Positions 21,448 to 31,306 of a DNA stretch of 64,000 bases are shown piece after piece. This DNA comes from Planctomycetaceae bacterium (GTDB lineage Bacteria; Planctomycetota; Planctomycetia; Pirellulales; UBA1268). Made by a program: the position numbers and the translations under genes. The stretch's first letter is position 1; each line of letters begins with the position of its first letter. The notes under the pieces were generated by a model. It ran no database searches. It had not been told where the DNA came from and worked only from the letters and a program-made list of their open reading frames with translations. The DNA is taken from the NCBI GenBank assembly GCA_947449135.1, contig CANFQO010000001.1, positions 20,946 to 84,945 on the forward strand, written 5' to 3'.

Positions 21448-22050
21448 CTACTGTGCCCCACCCTTTCCAAGGTTCTTGAGCGACTCGATGGCGGCCTCAA
21501 GCCGCGTTCCCAGCTCGTCGATGTCGATCTTCTTCAACTCCTCCTCGCCGCCGTGCAGGGCAGCGTCGAGCGCATCGAAACACTCAAACACGACCTGGGT
21601 TGCCTGTTTGCCGGCGTCCTGCAGGCCCGCCTCCTCCTTCGACACGAGCCCTTCGAAATCCTCCAACAGGTGGCCGACCGCGTGCACCTTGTCGTCGGCC
21701 TTCTCGCGATCACCAGCCTTCAGAGACTCCTTGACGTGGCCCCACATGGCTTCCAACTCGGCAACGCCAGCCGCAAGTGTCTCTGGATGTGCGTGATTGT
21801 GGTCAGCATGATCCTGATCGGCAGGCTCGCTATGGTCGTGGCTGTCCTTCGGAGCCTGTTTGTCGTGGTCATGGTCGTGGTCGGTGTGAACGGCCGCCGG
21901 CTTGGCGGTGGGCGCAGGTGGCACCGCCGGGCTGCACCCTGGGGCTGCGATTGCTGCAAGGCTTCCGAACCCCACCATCGCACAGACGGCCAGCGGGTGA
22001 CCCAGCCGGATATGACGCGGGCTTCGGCCACGGTATGACGAAACAGACAT
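21448..22050 (-). CDS. secreted His/Asp-rich hypothetical protein
   Basis: MSVSSYRGRSPRHIRLGHPLAVCAMVGFGSLAAIAAPGCS...HTDHDHDHDKQAPKDSHDHSEPADQDHADHNHAHPETL... Confidence 0.65.
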   Translation of the reverse strand: MSVSSYRGRSPRHIRLGHPLAVCAMVGFGSLAAIAAPGCSPAVPPAPTAKPAAVHTDHDHDHDKQAPKDSHDHSEPADQDHADHNHAHPETLAAGVAELEAMWGHVKESLKAGDREKADDKVHAVGHLLEDFEGLVSKEEAGLQDAGKQATQVVFECFDALDAALHGGEEELKKIDIDELGTRLEAAIESLKNLGKGGAQ

Positions 22051-22105
22051 CAGAGATCTCCTGACGGTGTTGAGTGGTGGGCAGAGTACCCACACAGCAT
22101 ACGAA

Positions 22106-24322
22106 TCACACGGGCGAGAATGCTAATCCTTTGCGAACAGGCTCCGGCTCAGGGTCAGCCACGAAGCAGACCAGCGAATGTTCGGCCAATTCGAGCGGCT
22201 GTGCGGTGTCGGCGACGGGCCCTGTGCCCTCGGGAAAAATATCGTTCGGGGACGAGCGGCTGGTATCGATGAAGAGCCGCCACGACAGCGACGCGATCGC
22301 CGTCGGCCTGGGAAAGTGAAACCGTCTGGGCAGCGAGCCGGCGTGGGTGAAAATCAGAACGTGTCGGGGCCTGCCTTCCACGCCACCTGCCGCGACGTCA
22401 TCTTCTTGGAGCAGCTTTTCGTGGGTGGGCGCCCCAAAGAAGCAGACCAGGCTCGCATCAGCGGCATACCAGTCGACATGACTGCCCTCCGGCGAGAACC
22501 ACTCCACGTCGGGCAGTCCTCCCGCATCGCTCGCCCCCCCCTCGAGGAACGACCGGCGACGGAGGGTGGGGTTGTCCAATCGGAACCGCACCAATTCCCG
22601 TACGAACCTCACGAGTTCGGACTGGGATTCGATCAGCTGCCAATCGAACCACGAAATGGCGTTGTCCTGACAGTAGGCATTGTTGTTACCCAACTGGGTG
22701 CGGCGGCACTCGTCGCCAGCCAGCACCATCGGCACGCCCTGGCTCAGGAGCAGTGTCGCGAGCATGTTACGAATCTGCCGGGCACGCAGGGCGTCGATGT
22801 CGGCGCGGCGGGTTGGTCCCTCGATTCCATAGTTTTCGGAGAAGTTGTTGTTGTCGCCATCGCGGTTCCCCTCGCCGTTTGCCTCGTTGTGCTTGTCGCG
22901 ATAAGTGACGAGATCGTTGAGTGTGTAGCCGTCGTGGGAGGTGACGAAATTGATGCTGTGATAGGGCTGGCGGCCGTCGTCGCCGTAGAGGTCGCTTGAG
23001 CCGGCCAGCCGCGTGGCGAGGTGGCCAGTCTGCGCGTAGTCTCCCCGCCAGTACCGGCGGACGTCGTCGCGGTATCGGCCGTTCCACTCAGCCCACCGCA
23101 GGCTCGCGAAGGAGCCAACCTGGTAGGCCCCCGCTGCATCCCAGGCCTCGGCGATGATTTTTGTGTCGGCGAGCATCGGATCTTCCGTGATGAGCTCTAC
23201 GATCGGGGGATTTGGCAGGATTTCGCCGTTCCGGTCGCGACTGAGCACGCTGGCGAGATCGAAGCGAAAGCCGTCGATGTGGTAGTTGTGCACCCAGTGC
23301 CGCAGGCAGAGAAAGATCAGCTCGCGGACGATCGGGTGGTTGCCGTTGATGGTGTTGCCGCAGCCGGTGTAGTTGCGGTAATAGCTGCCGCCCTCACCGA
23401 GCATGTAGTAGACGCGGTTTTCCAATCCCTTGAATGAGAACGTTGGTCCGAGATGGTTTCCCTCAGCGGTGTGATTGAACACGACGTCGAGGATCACCTC
23501 GATGCCGGCAGCATGGAGCGCCCGGACCATCTCCTTGAATTCGCGGACATGACAGCCCGGCTCCGTTCCCGCGGCATAGCCGCGGTGGGGCGCGAAGAAG
23601 GCCATCGGATCGTACCCCCAGTAGTTGAACTGGTCTGGTCGAACACCGCTGGGAAGCTCGGTGGGGAACTCGTGCACGGGCATGAGTTCCACCGCCGTCA
23701 CCCCGAGCGACTTGAGATAGGGAATCTTTTCGATCACGCCCAGGTAGGTGCCTGGGTGGGCGACGCCGCTGGTCGGGCTGGCGGTAAAACCGCGAACATG
23801 CAATTCGTAGATAACGGTGTCGGCGAGGCCACGCCGCAGGTGGCGATCCCCCTGCCAGTCGAATGAGTCATCGATCACCACGCTCTTCGGCGGTCGGATG
23901 ATCGAGTCGTTCCCGGGCAGGAAGCGACCGGCCAATGCCCGCGAATAGGGATCGATCAGCCGGGCCTGCCCGTCGAATCGCTGGCCCCGCTCGGGATCGA
24001 AAGGGCCGTCGGCCTGGAAGTGATAGAGCTGCCCGTGGCCGACTCCCGGGACGAAAATGCTCCAGATATCTCCCCAGCGGTCCTTGTTGGGGTCGAGCGA
24101 GATGACCTCCGATGGCTCGGGATCGTCGACGTTGTCGTAGAGCAGCACCCGCATCGCCGTCGCCGAGCGGCTATAGACGACGAACTGGACGCCCTGTTCC
24201 TGCCGTCCGGAACGGTCGCGAAGCAGGGCCCCGTAGGGCAGAGGATGGCTGAACTGCAGCGGGGGCAGCGGCAACGCTCGGTGCGATCGCTGAACAACAG
24301 CCTTGGGGTTGCGGGTTGACAT
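22106..24322 (-). CDS. glgX: glycogen debranching enzyme (isoamylase family)
   Basis: GLADTVIYELHVRGFTASP...VTAVELMPVHEFP...DVVFNHTAEGNHLGPTFSFKG...DGFRFDLASVLSRD...TSHDGYTLNDLVTY...NGEGNRDGDNNN. Confidence 0.95.
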   Translation of the reverse strand: MSTRNPKAVVQRSHRALPLPPLQFSHPLPYGALLRDRSGRQEQGVQFVVYSRSATAMRVLLYDNVDDPEPSEVISLDPNKDRWGDIWSIFVPGVGHGQLYHFQADGPFDPERGQRFDGQARLIDPYSRALAGRFLPGNDSIIRPPKSVVIDDSFDWQGDRHLRRGLADTVIYELHVRGFTASPTSGVAHPGTYLGVIEKIPYLKSLGVTAVELMPVHEFPTELPSGVRPDQFNYWGYDPMAFFAPHRGYAAGTEPGCHVREFKEMVRALHAAGIEVILDVVFNHTAEGNHLGPTFSFKGLENRVYYMLGEGGSYYRNYTGCGNTINGNHPIVRELIFLCLRHWVHNYHIDGFRFDLASVLSRDRNGEILPNPPIVELITEDPMLADTKIIAEAWDAAGAYQVGSFASLRWAEWNGRYRDDVRRYWRGDYAQTGHLATRLAGSSDLYGDDGRQPYHSINFVTSHDGYTLNDLVTYRDKHNEANGEGNRDGDNNNFSENYGIEGPTRRADIDALRARQIRNMLATLLLSQGVPMVLAGDECRRTQLGNNNAYCQDNAISWFDWQLIESQSELVRFVRELVRFRLDNPTLRRRSFLEGGASDAGGLPDVEWFSPEGSHVDWYAADASLVCFFGAPTHEKLLQEDDVAAGGVEGRPRHVLIFTHAGSLPRRFHFPRPTAIASLSWRLFIDTSRSSPNDIFPEGTGPVADTAQPLELAEHSLVCFVADPEPEPVRKGLAFSPV

Positions 24323-24511
24323 GACAGACAAGCATACCATTAACGCATTCCCGTCGTGACGAACAACTCGACGGGACGTTCTTCATCGACCTACCCGCGC
24401 AGAAGCAGTGGTAGGTCATATGGTGGGCTTTCGAGCGTGCGGAATTCCAGGCTGGAGGTTGGAGGCTCAGGACCGCGGCGAGCCCTGCGTGAGCCGTGGA
24501 GGAATGAACGA

Positions 24512-27500
24512 TTATTCGAGACTCACAAAGACCTGCGCTGTCATCGCGGACGTCAGTGCCCCGTCCGAAGCCTTTATTTTGAACGCGGGTTGATTCCCGA
24601 TGGCGCCAGCAGGCGGCAGCCAGCGGATCTTCTGGCCGGCAGAAATGAGCTTCTGTGAGAGCGGTGCGTTCGCGGCGACCGACACGGCAGCCCATGCTGT
24701 CCCGTTCCACTTCTGCAAACTGCCTGAATTGATCGCTTGGATAAGGATCCCAGGGGACGTCGTCTCGACGTCTGCGACGTTCGCGGCTGTTCGCAGAGAC
24801 TCGTAGGTGATTTCGTACGGAATGCCTGGACGACCGCCAGTCAGAGTGGCCACCGCATAAACGGTTGGGGCGTCGTTCACGGGCGTAATCTTGATGGTGC
24901 TGACCTTCGATGCCGACAGGATGCCGTCGGAGACGGTCGTGGTGAGTGTCCGGGCTACGGTGCTATTCGGTGCGGAGGTGTAGCCGATGGAACCGAGCTT
25001 TCGGAAATAGGCATTCAGTGCGGCGGTTGTGCCGGTGAAGCTGCGGGCAGTCGCCGTTCCGCCCACGGCAACTGCTGCGGTGCTGGCGGCCGAGATTGCT
25101 CCGTCTTGCACGGCGAGTGTGACCGTGAGCGACGAAGAGTCGATGTCGGTGAAGGGCATCTTTTGAGCAGTCCAAGCCAGATTCCCACGGATGTCTTCCT
25201 TGACGGTGAATGATCCCGGGACGGTTAAAGTCGGGGCATCGTCTACCGCTGTTACGGCGACAGTGCTCGTAACGCTACTCGAAAGGGTCTTCAGCCCGCT
25301 GGGTTCGGAGATCGTTGTGGCGAGCACCACGGGCTTCGTGCTGTTGGCCACAGTGGTGTAGGTAATGCGTGCCGGGCTGTCGGTGAAGAAGGCATTCAGG
25401 GAGGTGAGCGTGCCTGTGAATCTGCGGGCTATCGCTGTGCCACCGACAGCGACGCCGTCAGCCGACAGCGCAGAGATCGTGCCGTTCGCTACCTTGAGCG
25501 TGACGGTCATCACACGTGTTGCTGGGGAGTCGGCGTCAGTGAACGGTGTGCCGGTAAAAATCAGCCCCGTGGCCTGATCTTCGACCACAGAAAAGACGCT
25601 GGGAACCGTTGCAACTGGTGGGGTTATCGGTTCCGGCAGGTCCAACACGGAGCCCGTGAACTGCCGTTCAGAGGTGAGGCCGCCGGCGTCAGTGGAACAG
25701 ACTCGGATGGAGTAGGAGTTCTTGGCCTCGTAGTTGAAAGAGGCCGCGGCCTTGAGCAGCCCGCCATCGATCGCAAAGAAAGCGTTGTCGGTAGACCCTG
25801 CTCCTGCAACAAGCGAATACGTGAAGGATTCACCCGCATCGGTGTCCGAAGAAGACAGCAGTCCCACGATGGTCCCCTTGGCTGTGTTTTCGGGGACGCT
25901 TGTGGTGGAGAGGGCGATGTCGGTGGGAGTTTCGTTGACGTTGGTGACCGAGATCGTGAATTGTTTCTCGGTGGTGAGACCATTAGCGTCTGTCGATCGG
26001 ACGCGGATGGAGTAGCTGTTCTTTGTCTCGTAGTCGAAGACGGCGGCGGTCTTGAGCGAGTTGCCGACGATGGAGAACGCGGCGTTGTCTGCATCGCCAG
26101 TGCCGGCGACGAGGGTATAGGTAAAGGTGTCGCCTGAATCGACGTCGGTAGTGGAGAGGGTGCCGACGGCATTGCCGACCGACGCATTCTCCACGGCTGA
26201 GGTCGCCGAGAGGGCGATGTTTGTCGGCGCATGATTCAACGCGACGATGTTGATGGTGATGATCTGTTGGGCAGAGGTGTTGACGCGGCCGAATGCGGTG
26301 CCGCCGGTGTCTTCGGCCGTGAGTGTGAAGGTCGCGGTGCCGAGGGCATTGGGCGCGGGAGTGAAGGTGAGCGTACCGTTCGCAGCAACGCTCGGCCCGA
26401 CGGCGAAGAGCGAGGCGTTGGAGAGATTGGCGACACGATAGGTGGCGGAGCTGTCAGTAAGGTTCGGCACGCCTGAGACGATGGGTAGCGCTGCGGGCGG
26501 CGTCCATGACGCGGACTGGGTTCGTGCGGCGAGCTTGCGAACTTTTCCGTCGAACTTGGTGGTGAGGTAGATCTCACCGTTGGCGTCGAGGCCAAATCGC
26601 ATGTCGGTGCGAGTCGCTCCACCGCCAAGGATTTGCAGGAGCGTCTTCTGCGTACCGCCGGAAAAGAGGGTGAGCTCCTGAATGTTGGCCTGCGTGCCCA
26701 AGGCGAGATCATTGACATCCGCAAAGTAAACCTTTCCCGTGTTGAGGTCACCGAAGATGTACTTCCCCTGGAGGTAGGGCATGGCGGAACCGCGGTATAC
26801 AAAGCCGCCGACGATGGCGATCCCCTCGGAGCGGTCGTAGGTAGCCACAGGGTATGTGTAACCGAGTGAGGCGTCATTGGCGGGCAGCCCGTAGACCTTT
26901 GTCTGGTTGCCGGAGGTGTGATCGACGGCGAACATTCCCTCGCGCTCAGACCAGCCGTAGTTCGCGCCCGCGATGCCGAGATTAATCTCTTCGGCGTTTT
27001 TCTGGCCGATGTCAGAGATGAGCATCTTCCCAGTGACAGTGTCCCAGGAGAATCGCTGGGGGTTGCGGAGACCGATGGCCCAGATTTCGTCGAGCGCGGT
27101 GTCGCCGGGATCATGAGCGGCGACGAACGGATTGTCGGTGGGGATTCCGTACTTGCCGTTGGCCGCGTTGCTGCCAAGCGGATCGATGCGGAGGATTTTG
27201 CCGAAGGGAACCTGGCGGTTCTGCCCGTCGTTGTATTGATCGACGATGTTGAGCGGGCGGACGTTGCCGGTATTGCCGCCGTCGCCAACTCCAATGTAGA
27301 GCTTACCGAAGTCCGAGTCGCCGGGCGTCGAGGTCGGGTTGAAGGCGACCTGGTTCATGTTGTGATCGACAAGCGGCTGGGCGAGTCGCAGTATTTCTCG
27401 CCGCGAAGTGGTGGCAATCACGTTGGGATTACTGGCGTCGACGGTCCACTCGGAGAGCACGTCGTAGTGGGCCGTCACGCCGGACGGTGAATCGAAGTCC

Positions 27501-28645
27501 CCACGTGCGGCGGAAGCGGGCGCCTCAGTGTGAACGGTGTACACCTTGTGATAACCCGGCTTTGTCGTGTCATTGAAGTCGGGGTGAAACGCAAATGTCG
27601 AGAAGCCACGCTCGGAGTTGATTGAGGAGGAGTTGTCGATCCAGTTGTCGCCGCGGACGGCAGGGATGTCGAGAAACGGTGCGCTAAGCAGCGTGCTGTT
27701 TTGGATGATCCAGAGTTTGCCGCGCATGTCATTCACGAACAGACGGCTGGCATCGCCGGGGGCGAAGTAGCTGAAGTTGGTGCGGGCGGGCTTCAGTGTG
27801 CCGGTATTCGGATCAATTGACTGCGGAATGGTGGCGACGTCGACGACATCGACGGAGAGCCCGGGCACGTTGATGCTGGGTGCGTAGCCGTTGCCTGTGA
27901 TGACGGGGTTCGTAGAACCGGGCGTAAAGGAAGTCACAAATCCTGCGATGGACTGGGCAGGTGCGTCGGTGTTGATGCTCAAGGTTGTCTGAGCGGTGAT
28001 GAATCGTGGGCCGTCGGCCACGCCATACACAATGATGGAGGAGGACGCAGTTGCCGTGGAGTAGGCAGTGGCGTCCCCGTTCACCGTGGTGTTAGCAAGG
28101 ACACCCTCGACTCCGCCGTTGAATCCGTCCCAGGCGCGGAACGTGAGGGCGTCGATCACAGTGCCGTTGTAATCGGCATTGGGAACGAATCGGATGCGCG
28201 TGTCGGCATCGGCGGCGAGGAGGCACGCAGCGGTCGCGGAGACGGCCCCCAGTGGTTGCCAGGTGACGCCGTCAGTGGCGAACTGCCAATTGCCGTAGGT
28301 GGCAATTGCGTTCGTGACAGCGATGCCGCTGGCTGGTCCGTCGGGGTCGATGATGAAGCCCTCGACGAGCGCGGCGACTCGTGTGCCTGGTTGCGTTGCA
28401 TTGTCCTCGTAGATTGCGTTGAGGTGGTTCGCGCCGACGAGCGTGGGGGCAGTGTTTGTGGCGACAATAGCGATTGCGCCTGCCCCCTGTGTCACGCCGA
28501 TCTGGGCGGGAGGCATTTGCGGGCTTAGGTCGCCGACGGAATCAACGACCGTTGCGAGCAGCGCCCGGGATTCGAGCGGCTCGAACGGTAGGACTTGCAG
28601 CGCGCGCGAGAGCGGCTTACGACGTCGAGGCTGGACCCGCGTCAT
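24512..28645 (-). CDS. large extracellular protein: planctomycete N-terminal motif, PQQ-dependent sugar dehydrogenase-like propeller, cadherin-like repeats
   Basis: FEPLESRALLATV at N-terminus; propeller motifs (NHNMNQVAFNP..LYIGVGDGG, LDEIWAIGLRNPQRFSWD, NYGWSEREG); repeats HAPTNIALSATSAVEN.../ETPTDIALSTTSVPEN... Confidence 0.85.
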   Translation of the reverse strand: MTRVQPRRRKPLSRALQVLPFEPLESRALLATVVDSVGDLSPQMPPAQIGVTQGAGAIAIVATNTAPTLVGANHLNAIYEDNATQPGTRVAALVEGFIIDPDGPASGIAVTNAIATYGNWQFATDGVTWQPLGAVSATAACLLAADADTRIRFVPNADYNGTVIDALTFRAWDGFNGGVEGVLANTTVNGDATAYSTATASSSIIVYGVADGPRFITAQTTLSINTDAPAQSIAGFVTSFTPGSTNPVITGNGYAPSINVPGLSVDVVDVATIPQSIDPNTGTLKPARTNFSYFAPGDASRLFVNDMRGKLWIIQNSTLLSAPFLDIPAVRGDNWIDNSSSINSERGFSTFAFHPDFNDTTKPGYHKVYTVHTEAPASAARGDFDSPSGVTAHYDVLSEWTVDASNPNVIATTSRREILRLAQPLVDHNMNQVAFNPTSTPGDSDFGKLYIGVGDGGNTGNVRPLNIVDQYNDGQNRQVPFGKILRIDPLGSNAANGKYGIPTDNPFVAAHDPGDTALDEIWAIGLRNPQRFSWDTVTGKMLISDIGQKNAEEINLGIAGANYGWSEREGMFAVDHTSGNQTKVYGLPANDASLGYTYPVATYDRSEGIAIVGGFVYRGSAMPYLQGKYIFGDLNTGKVYFADVNDLALGTQANIQELTLFSGGTQKTLLQILGGGATRTDMRFGLDANGEIYLTTKFDGKVRKLAARTQSASWTPPAALPIVSGVPNLTDSSATYRVANLSNASLFAVGPSVAANGTLTFTPAPNALGTATFTLTAEDTGGTAFGRVNTSAQQIITINIVALNHAPTNIALSATSAVENASVGNAVGTLSTTDVDSGDTFTYTLVAGTGDADNAAFSIVGNSLKTAAVFDYETKNSYSIRVRSTDANGLTTEKQFTISVTNVNETPTDIALSTTSVPENTAKGTIVGLLSSSDTDAGESFTYSLVAGAGSTDNAFFAIDGGLLKAAASFNYEAKNSYSIRVCSTDAGGLTSERQFTGSVLDLPEPITPPVATVPSVFSVVEDQATGLIFTGTPFTDADSPATRVMTVTLKVANGTISALSADGVAVGGTAIARRFTGTLTSLNAFFTDSPARITYTTVANSTKPVVLATTISEPSGLKTLSSSVTSTVAVTAVDDAPTLTVPGSFTVKEDIRGNLAWTAQKMPFTDIDSSSLTVTLAVQDGAISAASTAAVAVGGTATARSFTGTTAALNAYFRKLGSIGYTSAPNSTVARTLTTTVSDGILSASKVSTIKITPVNDAPTVYAVATLTGGRPGIPYEITYESLRTAANVADVETTSPGILIQAINSGSLQKWNGTAWAAVSVAANAPLSQKLISAGQKIRWLPPAGAIGNQPAFKIKASDGALTSAMTAQVFVSLE
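25641..26235 (-). repeat. two tandem cadherin-like protein repeats (about 99 aa each)
   Basis: PTNIALSATSAVENASVGNAVGTLSTTDVDSGDTFTYTLVAGTGDADNAAFSI...DYETKNSYSIRVRSTDANGLT vs PTDIALSTTSVPENTAKGTIVGLLSSSDTDAGESFTYSLVAGAGSTDNAFFAI...NYEAKNSYSIRVCSTDAGGLT. Confidence 0.85.
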
Positions 28646-28832
28646 GCCCTCCTCCTGCGAAAATCGAGACTCCCCAGATGCACCCCGGACCAATAGCCCA
28701 GAGTCTGCCCCGCGGTGCAGTGTATCCAGTAGTCGCCAATCCCTCAAAGGGCGGGTGTTTCGGCCGTTGTGGAGGCCGTCGGGGCCGATCGCCGCGGGAC
28801 CACGCGGCGGGCTTGCGGGACGCCGCTTCGCA

Positions 28833-29918
28833 GTGAAGATAGGGCTCGTGAGCGGAGCCACCTATTCCAGCGCCGGCGTCAACCTTGAACTCTACCGCGA
28901 AGGTATGGCCCGCCTTCCCGCGCACATGCGGCGAACGCAGTGTCCGCGGGTGATGAGTCAGGAGGGGGGCTTTGCCGCCCTCTTTGCACTCGACCTACCG
29001 GGGCTGTTTGCCCGCGGCTATGTCGATCCAATGCTCGTCTCCTGCACCGACGGTGTGGGCACGAAACTGAAGGTTGCCGTAAACGCCGGGATCCACCACA
29101 CCGTCGGCATCGATCTGGTGGCGATGAGCGTCAACGACGCCCTCTGCACCGGTGCCGAGCCACTGTTTTTTCTCGACTATGTCGCGATGTCGCATGACGA
29201 TCCGAGCCTGCTCGAGCAGATCGTGCGAGGGATCGCCGACGCCTGCGTGGAATGCGAATGCGCTCTGGTTGGCGGCGAGACGGCAATCCTGCCCGACATG
29301 TACCACGGTGGCGACTACGATCTCGCCGGGTTCTGCGTCGGCGTGGTCGAGCGGACGCGGGTCGTCGACGGGCGGCAGATCCAGCCCGGCGACGTCGCCA
29401 TTGGCATCGCCTCCAGCGGTTTCCATTCCAACGGCTACAGCCTCGTGCGGAAGGCCGTCTTCGAGATGGGCGGGCTGAAGGGGGATGATCGCGTCCCGGA
29501 ACTCGGCAACAGGACAGTGACCGAGCTCCTGCTCGAACCAACGCGGCTCTACGCTCGGCCCGTAAAGGCCGTGCTCCGCCAGACTCGTGCGACACCCGTT
29601 GTCCACGGGATCGCCCACATCACCGGCGGCGGCTTGGTCGAAAATCTGGCGAGGATCGTGCCGGAGCAGGTGCAGATCCAGCTTGAGCGTGGATCGTGGC
29701 AGATCTCCGGGGTCTTTCCCTGGGTTCAAGGGCTCGGCCAGATCGCCGCGGACGAGATGGAGCGCGTCTTCAACATGGGCGTGGGTATGGTGCTCGTCGT
29801 GTCGCCACACTCCGCCGAAAGCATCCAGCGGCAACTGGCCGAGCTGGGCTTTGAGAACTGGAAGATCGGCACTGTGCGATCGGCTACTGCCGACGAAGAC
29901 CGCGTCGTCCTGCGGTAG
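28833..29918 (+). CDS. purM: phosphoribosylformylglycinamidine cyclo-ligase
   Basis: YSSAGVNLELYREGMARL...VSCTDGVGTKLKVAVNAGIHHTVGIDLVAMSVNDALCTGAEPLFFLDYVA...LVGGETAILPDMY; GTG start at 28833 or 28848. Confidence 0.9.
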   Translation: MKIGLVSGATYSSAGVNLELYREGMARLPAHMRRTQCPRVMSQEGGFAALFALDLPGLFARGYVDPMLVSCTDGVGTKLKVAVNAGIHHTVGIDLVAMSVNDALCTGAEPLFFLDYVAMSHDDPSLLEQIVRGIADACVECECALVGGETAILPDMYHGGDYDLAGFCVGVVERTRVVDGRQIQPGDVAIGIASSGFHSNGYSLVRKAVFEMGGLKGDDRVPELGNRTVTELLLEPTRLYARPVKAVLRQTRATPVVHGIAHITGGGLVENLARIVPEQVQIQLERGSWQISGVFPWVQGLGQIAADEMERVFNMGVGMVLVVSPHSAESIQRQLAELGFENWKIGTVRSATADEDRVVLR

Positions 29919-29992
29919 GGCCCGAAGTGGCCGACTGCCGCTGGCCAGATGCCCATGAGACGGGCCAAATCAAGTCGAGGAACGGTCTTTCT

Positions 29993-31294
29993 TCATCGGC
30001 GCAGGTCAGTGTCAGGCCCCCTGAGAACGAATTCGAGGAACAATCCCCAGGCGCCCGGGCCGAGCGGCTGTCCGCCCCGGCGTGCCTCCGCAGACACAAG
30101 ACGGCCAAGTGCGTTGATCGCTTCGGCGGAGTGTGTGTCTCGCAGGAATTGGCGATCGTTCCGGAAGGCGTGATTCACCAGTAGCAGTGCTTCCATCGCG
30201 TGATCCTTCGTCATCACGCCGCGAGTGACCATCTCAGCATTTCGCGTCGTGAGGCCGAGCGCGAGCGACCTCACAATGCCAGGACGATCGGCGTGGTCGG
30301 GCGGGATTACCGCGGCCAACTGCGCCAGCGCCCGCATCATGATGTAGTGGTAGGCAGGGCGTGCATTGTGCGGATCAAGCCAGCGCCCGACGTGGGGGCC
30401 GTCGACGAGCTGCCCAGGGATGACACCAAGGCGGGCTTTGTGAACGGCGGCGTCGAGATATTTCGCCTCCGCAGTGACGCCATACATCTTGGCGAGAAGG
30501 AAGACGCTGAAGCTGTTGTAGTTCCAATTGGTGCAGAGCGGACGCGTGGCGGCCCAGTCTGCTGCCTTGCGGGCCGAGACGAGGTAGCGGTCGTCCTTGG
30601 TCACCCCATAGAGGTCGAGCATGGCCGCACCGCACTCCCCATTGTCGAACTGCAGCCCTCCGTCCCCCGCATCGTCGAAGATCCAACCGTTACGAACGAC
30701 CGACTGGAGTGTTCCTTCCCGCTCCGCGCGAGCCAGGAATCGATTCGCGACTTTCATCGCCTGCTTGTCCGATGGGCCTCGCGCGGCGGGAAACGGATAG
30801 AAGCCTGCTCCCGCCTGCTCCTGAGCCCACATCAAAAAGTCTCCAGCGTCCTTCGCCGTGGCGAGTCCGGCCTCAGCGCCGTCGAGCGTGGCACGGGCCG
30901 CCGCGGCACTTCCGAGAATGACCGACGCTGGAACACGCAGGGGAGCGGTCAACGTCGCGGGAACAACGCCCTTTTTCCACCAGCGAACCTTCTCGAAGTT
31001 GGCCGGCCACGGCAAGAATCCGCGCTGTGCTTCTTCACGGGAGTAGAGCCTGGCGTCGGCCGGCACGCGACGGAACACATCGGGCACTTCCGGTTCACCC
31101 GCTTGGTGCCCGAGCGTTTCGCGACCGGCGGCGACGGCAGCCCTTATGGCATCGAGATCATCGGCCGCGAGTGCCTTCGCAAGCTCGGCGGTGGGCATCT
31201 GCGGCGTCGCACGGTTGCAACCGACGAACAGACACCATGCAATAATGCTGCCGATGATACAAACATGCGAGGCTGGTTTTATGCGTGGTGTCAT
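29993..31294 (-). CDS. lipoprotein, six-hairpin glycosidase-like hypothetical
   Basis: MTPRIKPASHVCIIGSIIAWCLFVGCN lipobox; alpha-helical repeat composition (AMLDLYGVTKDDRYLVSARKAADWAA). Confidence 0.65.
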   Translation of the reverse strand: MTPRIKPASHVCIIGSIIAWCLFVGCNRATPQMPTAELAKALAADDLDAIRAAVAAGRETLGHQAGEPEVPDVFRRVPADARLYSREEAQRGFLPWPANFEKVRWWKKGVVPATLTAPLRVPASVILGSAAAARATLDGAEAGLATAKDAGDFLMWAQEQAGAGFYPFPAARGPSDKQAMKVANRFLARAEREGTLQSVVRNGWIFDDAGDGGLQFDNGECGAAMLDLYGVTKDDRYLVSARKAADWAATRPLCTNWNYNSFSVFLLAKMYGVTAEAKYLDAAVHKARLGVIPGQLVDGPHVGRWLDPHNARPAYHYIMMRALAQLAAVIPPDHADRPGIVRSLALGLTTRNAEMVTRGVMTKDHAMEALLLVNHAFRNDRQFLRDTHSAEAINALGRLVSAEARRGGQPLGPGAWGLFLEFVLRGPDTDLRR

Positions 31295-31306
31295 AAGGAA
31301 CGTCCA

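Noticed and set aside
30200-31306. N-terminal extension of the YHYH ORF (30200 start)
   Set aside because: Antisense to the lipoprotein gene; the true signal peptide begins near 31307.
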